NCBI RefSeq assembly: GCF_000226115.1
Contig: NC_016458.1
Span: 1,302,001-1,366,000 of the forward strand
Length of the DNA: 64,000 nucleotides
Direction: 5' to 3'
Origin: Thermothielavioides terrestris NRRL 8126
Lineage: Eukaryota > Ascomycota > Sordariomycetes > Sordariales > Chaetomiaceae
Under the pieces are notes generated by a model, which was given only the letters and a program-made list of their open reading frames with translations, ran no database searches and was not told where the DNA came from. The position numbers and the translations under genes were made by a program. Of the stretch, positions 34,350-45,430 are shown piece after piece (position 1 is the first letter of the stretch; each line of letters starts with the position of its first letter).

Positions 34350-37300
34350 TCAATCCTCGATTTTAAACATGCGCCTAAGCGCGCCGAACCGCTTCTTCCT
34401 CGTCGTCGACGACGCCCCCGCCACCGAGCCATCCACACTCGTCAGGTCGGCGGTACCACCGCCCAACGACGACACCCGCGGCGGCGGCTGCGGCCGCAGA
34501 TGCAGGAAGCCCCCACCGCTGCCGCCGTCACCACCGCTGCTGAGGGTGCGCGTGCCAAGGTTCTTCTCCGACGTCGCCGACCGCGTGAGATGCAGCTGCT
34601 GCACCAGGAGGCCGGCGTCGCCCGAATGATCCAACCCCGACGACCGGGGCTGGGGCTGCGTCAGCGGAACCACGGCGCCAGAGACCCGCCCCGCAGCGGT
34701 GCCACTCCCGCTCGTCGCGTTGACACCACCAACCGCGGCGCTTCGGCTCCCGCGCTTCTGCAGTCGCAACCGCGGACTCCTCTGCTGCTGCACCGCCACC
34801 ACCCCCTGCCCCACCCCCTCCTCACCGTTATCACCATCCTCACCATCTTCGTCACCATCAGCAGCAGTAGCAGCCGCCGCCCCAGCCCCCAGCGCAGCAC
34901 CGACACCGGCACCGGCACCGAGAGAACGCCGCGCACCCCGGCTCCGGATCCGCTCGAGCTGCCCCACGCTCCGCTCCAGCGGCGTATCCCGCCTTGCCGC
35001 GCTCTCGCTGACCTCGGGCCGGGCGATGGCGCCGCCGCCTTGTCCCTGGCGCCCGCGGCGGGGGCGCAGCACCGACAGCAGGAGGCTATTCCGTCGGCGG
35101 GAGGGGCCGGCGGTAGCGGCGGTGGTGGCATTTTCCGCGGCGGTTGTGGCGGCGGTGGCGGGCTGGGAAAGCGAGGAGGCGGGTGCGGCGGCGGTGGTGG
35201 TGGTGGTGGTGGGGAGAAGCGTGCCGCGGCCGGAGCGGATGCGGCGGAGGGAGAGGTCTGTCTTGGCTGTTGTTGTGGCGGTGGTGACGGTGCTATTGGC
35301 CGCGGGCGCTAAAAGGGGTTTGCCCTGGTTGTCGGGGTGCACCGCTAGGCTGGTGGCCGCATCGCGCGTGTCGTCCGACGACTCCAGCTCCTCGGGCAGC
35401 GCGGTGCTCGCGATGGAGCTCTCCTTTCTCAGGGCGTGCGGGAGTCCCGCGGGGGCCGCGGGGGCCGCTGGTTTGGGGAGCGGCAGGGGGAGCGGCCTGG
35501 CAGGCTCGTCGTCGGACGAGTCGTCGGCGAATCGGCTGTGGAAGCGCGAGGAGAAGCCGCCGTCGTCTTCGTCGCTGGAATCTGCCAAGCGGCTGGTGAA
35601 GCGAGAGCCACCGGGCCCGGCACCGCTGCTGCTCTTCTTTCCCCCGCCGTACGAGAGGCTGAAGCTCGGCATGCGGATGCCGGTCGGGCTCTTCTTTGCC
35701 GGCGGCTGGCCGCGCAGCGTCGTGCGCATCGGCGCGGGTGCGGGTGCGGATGTGCTGGCGAGTGACGACCGCGCCGGAGAGAGTGTGCGCAATGAGAACC
35801 TTTTCGAGGAGCGATTGTCGTCACTCCGAGGCGACGGGGGAGAAGTTGGCCTTAGGGAGTGGCGGAACCCGAAGCCCTGCGCTCGGGCAGGCCGGGCACG
35901 CTTGAAGCTGCTCTCGCTGCCCGTAGAGCCGCGCCGCTGGATGGTAGACTGAAGAGGCCTCGCAACTGCGGCAGCGGGCTCTACCTGCGTTACTGACCTA
36001 CGATGTCCTGCTGTTTCCGTAGGATCACCAGTCACCGGAGGAGACGAGACCTGTCGCTTGGCGGCGGCTCGGTTGGCTGTTGTTGCCCGGAGTTCTTGGC
36101 TGCCATCTGCTGGGCCGCTGGTGCGCATTGACTTCCGCAGTCGCGGTCTCTCGACGGCGGGGAGAGAAGTCGGCTGTTCGGCCTCGCCGCGCATCGTCTT
36201 CCGCATCGGTGGAATGTCCAAGCCAGCCCCAGCCAATCCCTCGCCAGGCTGGATCATGTAGCTGCGGTCCGGGTTTGTTGCTGTTTCCTTCTCCTGCTGC
36301 GCCATCATTTGCTGCGCCATGTGCAAGGCCAAAGCCTTCCGTTCCGAGTTCCTGCGCTCCACCGACTTCTTTTTCTTGACCTTGAACTCGCGTTCTACCT
36401 CGTCCATGTCCGCTTCGATTCCCGCCTCCTCCATTGCCTCCCTCGCCAGCTGTGCCCGCTTCTCTGCCGTCAGACTCTTCAAGTAGGCCTTTGCTCTTTC
36501 CCATTCGTCCTGCGGCGTCTCTGCGGGGGACGTCTCCACTGCAGTTGTAGCCGAAGATATCTCGGTATGGAGGGCCGGAGCTTCTTGCTTGGGCTGGAGG
36601 GACGATGTCTCTGGCAAGGAGTGTTCAGGTAGGTCCCGCCTTGGCTGGTTCTGCTGCAACGGACTCGCCTGTAGCGGACCTTCAACCACAGCGTCGAGGG
36701 ACTGGAAACCGTCGCCCTCGATGTCGGAAAGGTCCTCGTACGCATCGCTGTAGATGCTGCTCTCGGAGTCGGTCTCGTCTTGCGCTGTTGAGTGCTGGCC
36801 GGTGTGAACGATCGTTTGTGCCGAGTTGCTGTCTGGCAAAGTCGCCTCGGCGGGCTGAACGACCGTTGGGCCTTGGGCTTTCCGAGCAGCCGACGCAGCA
36901 GACTGGTCCGACTCATCCTCAGGGAACCCGCCAGGGACGTCCATGAAGGACTGCCCGAGCGACTTGTTCTCGCCACCGAGGGGCGTCGCCTGGGATACTG
37001 ATATCGTGGGTATCTGTGGCTCTGCTGTCTTGTCTTGCACCTTGACTTCGTGTGAAGGGAGGTCGTCGCGGCCGGTACTCGCCGCTGCACCATTGACGGG
37101 AGGAGCGGATTGCAAGCCACCTTTGGCTTCCGGCGGCGGTCCCGGGGCCGTAGTCGGCAACACCACCTCCGGGTGCTCAAACTCGGAACTGATGATGGAG
37201 CTGGAGTCGGAGCTGTCGCTGAAATAAGCAGGGCCCTCGACACTGGTCACCACCGGAGGCAATGGCTCCCCAGGTGTCGAGGTGTGTTCGGCGTGCCCAT

Positions 37301-39696
37301 GCTTCTCCCTCGACACTTGTTGCTCACGCGACAGAACCGCGCCGATGGCATGATCATTGCTTGCACCTAGAGGCGCGCTAGGGAGTGCCTGCCAACTGTG
37401 CCGGGTATCTGCCTTGGGCCGAACCAGCGGCCGCTCGGTTTGATCCAGGCTAGTGTCCCGCGGTTTCCGGTCCCTCACGCTGCCAAAGCTCGGCAGAGCC
37501 GGCCGCGGCTTCATAACCTCATCAACTTCGAGGGGCGGCAAGTCTACATGAGGGCGGCCAAGGTGGGAGAGCCAGCTGTGACGGTGTGTGGGCTGCGGGC
37601 TGCCCGTCGATGGCGAATCAGTTCGCTTTGCCGACTCGTTTCCAACCCCGGCGGTACTGCCATCCTCGAAGCTCACCCGCACGGACTTCTTGCGCGACAC
37701 AGGAGGATCTTGGCTGACGCTGCCAGAGGTCTCAGACGTATCACCGGAAGGTGATGGCCCGCGCGGCGGGCTCGTATGCTTCATGGCTGACTTTCGCGGG
37801 GAGATTGATCGTGGCGGCGGCGAGTGCTTGACCGTCAAGTTATCCTGTACAGGACCGAAATGCGCCTGTCGAGGAGGGCTGCTTGAATGGGTGCGCTCAC
37901 GCGACACCAGGGCCACGGCGCCGGGCTTTGATTGCCGGTTCTCCGAGACATCGGGGAAGTCCTCTTTGGGCCCCTGATCGGCCAGATTGGTCGCACGGCT
38001 CTCGGGGAAACCCGACGACGGCAGAGTCGCCTGCTGTTGCGGCGCTGCTGGAGGCTGGTTCTCGGGGAGTGCTGCACGGCGCATCCTCTGTCGCGCCGGC
38101 ACGGCATCCGAGGCATCGGAAACGACCCGCTCCGCCTTCCTTTCGCCTTCAGAATCCTGCGGCTCTGGCTCCTCCTGAACCACGGAAGGCTGCCTCCTCA
38201 CAGCAAGCCGCGCAGCCACAGGAGCGGCCGGGACGGAAGTGGGAACTCCCGGAGTGCTGATCCGAAGCGAGGCCTTTGCGTTTTGTTCGTGTTGCTGCTC
38301 GAGTCTTTTTTCTTCTATCCTCGGCGAACTAATGACCATCTTAACAGCAGGTTCTTCGACATCCGCCCGGGTATTGCGGGCAGGAACAGCATCCGCAGCC
38401 GGTGGCGGCTGATCCCGTCGCTCCAACTGGACGGGTGCCACAGGGCGAGGGGGCTGAGTTTTTGCTGGCGGAGCGGTGTGCGAGGCCTCACTCTTGGTGC
38501 GACTCATCGTACCCGCTGCCAGATGCGATCCGACCCCCTGAGGGGCCCTCACTTTCTTCTTCGAACCTGTCCGCTGTTGGGACGCGTTGCGCACCGCCTG
38601 CTCAACCGCTAGTAGGTCTGCTTGCGGCACCATCCTTCGGGAGTTGGGGTCGTAAACCAGAATCTGGTCGGCGGCGTAGCTCGTGACGGATTGTGTCCGC
38701 ATTTGCTCTTTCGGCTGCTGTCTAACTCGTGGCGCCTGAGCTGTTTGGCGGTCTTCAGTCGAGGGTCGCGGCTGGTTTGTGTGCGCTGACGTCGGGCTCA
38801 CGGTGGACGGTTTCGGTTGTTGGGCAACGTTCGGTGAGCCAAGTCTTGCCCGCGTCGGATAGGAAAAATTGATCGACGACGCCTGACTTCCCGGCCTTTG
38901 CCCCTCGGGCGGGTCTTCGTCCCGGGCCGAAAGCTGCAGCGGGCTCGACGGCGGGCTGGCCATGGCTGGGTCAGTCCGGCGGACACTTCCGAGATCTCCC
39001 AGCTTCGCAGCGCCGAACCACGATGGGCCCTCTCCTGAGGCGAGTTTCTGGGATGCGAGTCGCAAGGGGGTGGATCCCACGGTCACGCTGTTCGCCCTCC
39101 GCAACTGCGAGTCTTGCTGGGCAATACCGCCGCCGCGCAGGGCGGATGATGCGCCCACGTCCCTCGGCAGCGCGGGTACAGGGGGCATCTCGTCGGCGAA
39201 CGGCTGGCTTCGCGGCGCGCCAGAGCCGCTGCTGCTACTGGGGCGGTGGGGGCTCGGTGTTCGAAAGGTTCGCTCCGCCATTGACCCGCTGCTGCCACGC
39301 CTGCGCAACGCCGGCTGGTCCGGGCCTGGCTGGGACGCGGTCCCCGAGGAGGCGACGGATAGGCTCCGGCGCAAGGTCCGCTTCGTCTGCACATCAGCCA
39401 CGCGGGTCGGAGTCGTTGGTCGCGCGCGGAGGGCGGCGGCGGCGGCAGCGGCCGGGAGGGAGGCATTGGACTCGTGGCGCTTGAAGACGGCAGCGGCCGC
39501 AGTGGCAGCATTGGGATTCGCAGTCGCCGCGGTGAGCGGTTGTGGCTGCAGGGAGCGGCATGGGGACGTTAGCATTCCGACCTAACGTTATCTGCGACAA
39601 CAGCGAATGCAGCGAGAGAGCGCCGTGCATGGACGCGCAAAAGGTGCAATGACAGCATACCGGATTCGGCGGCCGGTGCCTTCGGGAGCCAAACAT
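34350..39696 (-). CDS. Large disordered fungal protein of unknown function (1743 residues)
   Basis: A short first exon, 39661-39696 (MFGSRRHRPPNP), joins across a 115-nt GT-AG intron in phase 0 to a single long exon, 34350-39545. This start is preferred over the ATG at 39575, which lies inside the intron and would give an MLTSPCRSLQ leader. No catalytic domain is recognised. The N-terminus has Ala-rich helix-like segments around KRHESNASLPA and RARPTTPTRVADVQTKRTLR. The middle is Ser/Pro-rich. One charged helical region lies near residues 1015-1100 (DEWERAKAYLKSLTAEKRAQ, then a KKKKSVERRNSERKALALHM segment). The C-terminus is basic: KKRFGALRRMFKIED. Such islands in a long disordered chain suggest a scaffold or cortex-associated protein, but this is inference. 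The 3' part of the gene is rich in trinucleotide runs. Confidence 0.82.
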
Positions 39697-41248
39697 CATA
39701 GCAGAGACAACCTGGCCGGCCCGGGCGCGGAGTCGCTACCTCGTGTGGGCGGTCATAGAAGTGAGATGGAGAAGGCAAGCGCGACGCAGACGAAAGACGA
39801 CAGGAGGATGGGAATTTGTTTCTTGGCCCGATGGTGTTGGGGCGAACTGATGAATGGGACGGTGACACGGCGCAGGAAATAGTATGTAGGTCAGGTAGCG
39901 AAGGCAGCTATTCCGTCCAGCGTACCACATCCGGTCTGTCGCATCAACGAGCTAATGCACCCTGAAGACTGCGAAAACTGGGTCCTGCAACCTTTCGGCA
40001 GTGGTCCGGGGTGGCGCGCTAAGCAATTTGGAGTAATTTAGGGGCTTAGCGTGGTCTGGAACTTGGAAGGTAATGTGTGAATCCGTACACTACACTCAAA
40101 CCTCGAGGAAGACAAAGTACGGACACGAGGTATGTACGGAATATTGTAGGCAAGGAGGTACATACCTAGCTACGGGAACATCATTCCTTTTGCGTGTCAC
40201 GGCGATCTCTTCAAGGATTGGGGGTCTGCCTGCTGTTCATCCAGTGTAAGGATTACGCTTATCCTGCTTGCAATGATGGTCCGCGTTACGCTGATCTGCG
40301 CTGGCTCACAAACAACAAACGGTAAAGATCAACCTCTCAATCCCTGACCCCTCCGCTAAGTGTACACTACCTCCCCGCGAGAGTCAGCTTAGTGTAAGCT
40401 CTGAAAAGGCTCACGGTGCTGTCTTGAGTGCGGCAATACATTCCTTGGCAGGTGTGAGAACTACGGAAGTACACGCTCAAGGGTCTTTCCAAGGTGGAGC
40501 AGAACTCAAGACGACGTGACGAAGCCTCGCTTTCAGGGACTCGGCATCGTGTCCTCCTGTAACTGTAAGCTATATTGTGTAAGATAACACGCGTAATGTG
40601 GGGCAAGACACAACAACAGCAGCACAACTCACAAATCACGAGCCGGGACCCGATCCGCTTGAACTGTCTTCATGACACGCACGCCATTCGCTAACAATCC
40701 AGACAACGTAACCCACCGACCGACTCAGCCACGGAGGCGCGGCCGGTGCGACTGGACCGCGGTGCTCCAAAGCTCAGCAAGGTAGTAGTAGTAGGCATGC
40801 TTCCTAACGGCAGTGTGTTCGCTGTTCTATGGATGAGAGGAGTGCTCGAGGTGGGAAAAGTCCAGAGGTAGCAATCGCTGTGATGTGAAAGCGGGATGGG
40901 CGCACCACCAAGGGAGTCCAGGTCTGGATGATGCCCTGCCGCGGTTCAGTAAGCATCGCGCAGGCTCCCAGCGCCGCAGAGCCTCCCGATGTTCCCCTGT
41001 CCCGCAAACAAGCACTCCATGGTTCTAAGACTGTGGGAGCCACAACTCTCTCCGATTATCCAGCGGTGCTGTCACAAAACATCGAACACACACACGAGCC
41101 CATCTGGCGCTCCCACGTGCCAGTGACCTCCCGCTTCCTGACGCTCTGCCTCCGCCTGACCATCTAGAATGCGGCAAGCGATATATCAGATGCTGATGCT
41201 TCTATCGGTGCAGCGTGGACGGGGGTCTGAGGGCGAAACGGGCTCAGA
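39697..41248. other. Intergenic region of about 1.55 kb
   Basis: Promoter side of the large disordered-protein gene (left) and 3' flank of the next minus-strand gene (right). I see no coding region or RNA gene. Short TACATACCTAG-type words recur near 40130-40175, similar to those near 18700. Confidence 0.5.
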
Positions 41249-43071
41249 CTACGACCCGCCTCTAGCCTCTCCATTCGTTCCATCGTTTCCGTCCTTGCCG
41301 TTCCATGGGTCAGTACCGCGGCCCGAAGAGCCCGGATTGCCGTCGTGCGGCACCGGAACGCCGGGGTCGCCCGGATCGTCGGGGTCGTACTCTTCGTCCT
41401 CATAGTACTCGTCCTCGTAGTATGCCTCGCCGTCGGCTCCGTGGTCGTAGTGATCTCCCGGGGCTCCGCGGCCGTCCGCGGGGTGGTGAGCATCATGCGC
41501 CGCACCCGTGTGTTTCGCCGGAAGCTTGCTATTCTTCTTGCTCTTGTGCTTTCCCTTCTTCATTCTCTCCCACTGCGCTCTCCTCTGCGCTTCCAGGCGC
41601 CGTTGCTTGCGCTCCTTGATCTCGTACTGCCGCACAAGCGCTTTCGGCGGCGTTCCGAAGATGGCTTCGTACTCGCAAAAGTGGCAGATCCAGACATCTT
41701 CGGGCTTCGGAGGATGGCGCTTGTTGTAGAGCTGCGTCTCGTGCCGACGCGCCCTCGCCGCCGCCAGGTACCTCTCCTCGGCACTCCTTCGCGGCGGCTT
41801 CGGGGGGGCCGCTGCCTGTTGGTTTGATCCGCTGGGCCCGGCTCTAGACGCCGCCTCCCTCGTTGCCGCGTCGGCTGCCTGGGGCAATGCAGAGGGCGTG
41901 GTTCCCGCCTGGGCGGGCTGGGCAGCTCGAGCCGCAGGCTGCTGATGCGGCTGCACGGCCACCCTCTGGTCGGAACCAGGCCAGGCCAGCGATCCCGGTA
42001 CCTGGGAATCACATGTAAAGGTGAACTGGGCCGAGGCCGGGCTGCGCTTGACCGCCGACTGCTGGTGCAGGAGACTGATGTTCTCCTGCCCCTGATGCGG
42101 GGGCAGCTTCTCTGCGTTGGCAATTGCGGTCGAGATGATCCCCGTGCTCTCGTCTTTGTCCACTGTCAGTCACCACCGAGCTTCTCGTCCCAAAATCCCA
42201 ACTTACTTGGTCCACTACCCCATTGACCCGAGCGCGGCCTGTTCATCCTTCCGGCCCAGCTGTTAGTCGAGTCGTACAGCGGCCGCAGGGGGTTTTTGCC
42301 GTTCCTGGGCCGGCCATATCTCCCACGCCCGGGACCAGGAACGTTGTGGACGCCCGATGCAAAGCTTCCGGAGCCATAATAAGGCGTGGATGTGTGGTTC
42401 AGCGCCTCGCCCTGGCCCTCGACGGATTGAATACCAGCGGCACCGGAGCTCGTCCCCGTGGCAGCGTCGTGAACAGTATGGACACCGCTAGGAACAGAAT
42501 CGCCGGCCGTCGGGATCTTCCGCTTCTTGTTGTTAGTGTTCTCGAAAAGATCGTACCCTTCCGGAGAAGATGTTGTTGATGGAAGCGGCGGCAAGTCTGC
42601 AGACCGACCCTGCTCGCCTTTCGGGCGTGCGACGAGGTTGGCGTGCTGCAGAGTCGCTCGGCTGGTTGCACCGTTCTTAGACGCGGCATTGTCCCCTTCT
42701 TCTTCTTCGGTCCCCGCCCCATTGTTCTGCGGTTGTCGCTGCTCAAAGTGCGACCCCACTTCGCGGACTGGCGGGGAGCCGGGATCAGAGTGTGCTTCCA
42801 TTAGCGGATAGGGGTATCGGAATAGAGGCGCGGCGTTTTGAGGCACCGGAGGGTACTGAATTGAATCAGCAACCTCGGGAGACAACCGCTCCCTCAGCCG
42901 CCGCTTAGGCAAAGGTCGTATCGGCCGGTTGGGGAAAAGCGACGACGCCGGTTCGGACGCCATGCTGAGAGCCTGGTCGGGTGTTATCTGGGGTGCTGTT
43001 GGAGCGCGCCGAGTTAGCTTCCAAGCGAGGCCCAGAATCGCAGGAGCCAGGGCGAGCAAGTAGGCAAGCAT
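41249..43071 (-). CDS. Membrane-anchored fungal protein with a conserved WICHFCEYEAIFG domain
   Basis: Two exons, 42207-43071 and 41249-42162, separated by a 44-nt GTAAGT...CAG intron; 592 residues from the ATG at 43071. The frame opens further upstream only through a TTG. Residues 2-19 (LAYLLALAPAILGLAWKL) form one hydrophobic segment followed by KLTRR, suggesting a signal anchor. A long disordered region follows. Near 418-480 lies the ordered part: RYLAAARARRHETQLYNKRH, PEDVWICHFCEYEAIFGTPP, then a basic helix ALVRQYEIKERKQRRLEAQR. Only two Cys (CHFC) are present, so a full zinc finger is not evident. I know this motif as recurrent in fungal hypothetical proteins but not its function. The tail is Asp/Glu/Tyr-rich. 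Confidence 0.8.
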
Positions 43072-45430
43072 GACTGTCAGGGCAGGCAGATCTCGCAATG
43101 TTTGCCAGCGGTATTTTGCAGAACAGGCAGGTGTACTCCGTCTGACACTCAAACGGGAAAACGGGCGAGTTGCTGCGAATGCGGGAAATCAATGGGCAGT
43201 CGCGTTGCAACCAAGCCGCAGGACGAAGCTTTTTTTGGATGCATGGGCGAGCAAAGAAGGCGCATGAGAAAGGGACATACTCATCGAGCCCTCGCATAGT
43301 AGGTGCCAGGTAGTAGTTCCCTGGGGATCCTCAACGCAGCCGGCAGGCTACAGCGGATCCTCGTCCGACGAACTACTCCGGTTGCTGCAACTGCACCGGG
43401 CCCGGTGCGAGCGTGCGAGCCTCCAGTCAAATTCCAGAAGGTGCTCAGCCAATGTTCGGTATTCCGGTTCGGTATTTATAGCAAAACGTTGCCGGACCAG
43501 TTCACGGACGGTGGATCGGGTCGAGGTTGGGTCGGCGCCGCCGGGTCCTACTAGCACGATGGAGAGTTAGCCTCGTGCGTCTGACAAAAAGCCCACAAGA
43601 TGGAAACGCCAGGAGCCGGATAACACCCTGGGTCATGCAAAGCCATGAAAACACCTCCCGGGCGCACCGGTGTAGGCGAAGTGTCCGGGGCACCCAACTG
43701 GCCTCCTCCGCAGCCCGGAGATCCAGGGGGCCGAGCCGACATCCATTTTGGGTCGCTCGGCGGAGACTCGGCCAGCTTTTCACAAGATCTGGAGGTTCAC
43801 AGTTGGAGTACCTTTGGGCCAAAATGCCTGGCAAGAAAGTCGGAAAAGCCAGTCGAGCTGTAACTAGACAACGAAGGAAAGCGACGCTGGCGGCGGGGCC
43901 CGATCGATTAGCTGGTCACTCAGCGGGCTTTTGGTTGTGGTGGAGGAACAGTGTTGAGATGCTGGCACGACCGAACTGGGGAGAGTTTACATAAGCAATT
44001 CGCACACCCGGCCCCAACCCTGAATCGCAGCAGTAGCCATTGGCGGGATTGTCCGAGGATGTTCCGATCCACACATCGTTCCCCCTGTGCGGGGCTCAGG
44101 AACAGCGACTTCCGTCCACCGTGCAAGACTTACCCCAGCTCCGAAGCGTCGTGTAATTCGTACTCTGTGCTCCGTATTCCGTACTGCATGTTCGAGTCCT
44201 CCAACAACAGCCGCCTTCTCCAACAACTGCGAGGCAGTCATCCCACAGCGGAGGAAGCGTGCATCAACTCCATCAACGTCTCATAAGTACTTCACCACCT
44301 TCACATACGTTGCTCAGAACTTTCTCTCTCTTCCAGAGCGTCATTCTCAAGGCCGCCCGACTGGGAGTGATGTCATGCTCGGGAAGTTGACACAGCCCGA
44401 CCGATCAAAGACGGCGCGCACTGTGCGTATTGAGGCTCACACCGTACAACTCACAGGTGCCGGGTCCTGGGCCATGACGGAAATTCCAATTGGGATTGGA
44501 CGGGGCCCAGCGAGCCGTGGGCAACCTCTTCGGCGGCCCCGCACGGCAGCCCCCAGCACTGTCTACACTAGGCCAAAAATTGCTCCCGCGAGCGTGCTTG
44601 TGTGCAGGGCCGGCTCCAAGAGCGCTTCCACCCATCACTTCGCAGCCGCCGTCCGATTCTCCTCCACCAGCTCAGCACCACAGCATTCTTCGCACCAGCC
44701 TCGTGGTCTGGCCGGATGGTTATCCCTTCGACCGCTCTCGTCATGAAAACGATTCTTGTTCTCCCAAGACCCGCTTTGCATTTCATCCGAACGTTCGCAC
44801 TTTGACCTTTCAGCTCAGCAGTGTGCGCCGTCCTCCGCGTCCTCGTGGACTCGCGCTCGTTCTCGCCTCTCCCCATCCATCGACCTCGCAATCCATCTCC
44901 TCCCCTCGCCTCCCTCTGACCTCGTCCCCGCGCCGATCTCTTTTGCGATTGGCCTTCAAGAAAAAGCATTCGAAGAAGAAGCCTTTCACGCCATTGGCGT
45001 CGAAGCCCCCGCGCCAACTCGGGTATTCCTATGCCGTTGTTCGCCGCTCCGATCGACTCGCCTGCTGCCTCGTCATCCTGATGCTGGCTGCCGCGCAACA
45101 TCGGAACGATATACCGACTCCTTATCGAACATTCATACGTCTGGCAGCGGCCTCGTGACGCCAGTAGCGAATCTCCAATTCCTTGCGCCGCTGCTCCGTC
45201 CATCCGCGGTCAAGGGTCAACTCTCCCATTGTCGCTCCTCGACACGTCCGACGACTCCCCGCCCCAATTCGAAGCGACTTTCAGGACACGAAATCCGAAT
45301 CTCTACAGCATCTAAATAGTTGGTCTCAAATTATTGATTTTCCTGCCGACCCCGCCCCGCGTCTTGCGAATCGCTTCCCCTCACACCCCTTCCCTTCCTG
45401 CCCTTGTCACTGCGGCGGCCGCTGCAAACA
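43072..45430. promoter_or_regulatory. Divergent intergenic region of about 2.4 kb
   Basis: It lies between the starts of the membrane-anchored gene (minus) and CTI6 (plus). No gene is supported; the 150-220-codon frames near 44090-45320 overlap one another in different frames and look like a long CT-rich CTI6 leader. CTCCGTATTCCGTACTG occurs near 44170. Confidence 0.5.

Noticed and set aside
44150..44205. tRNA B-box-like GTTCGAGTCC
   Set aside because: The bases around it do not pair as a T stem and no D-arm or anticodon stem is found upstream.
44087..45319. Three overlapping 190-220-codon frames upstream of CTI6
   Set aside because: They overlap in different frames with low-complexity CT-rich content, so at most one could be coding and none shows motifs.
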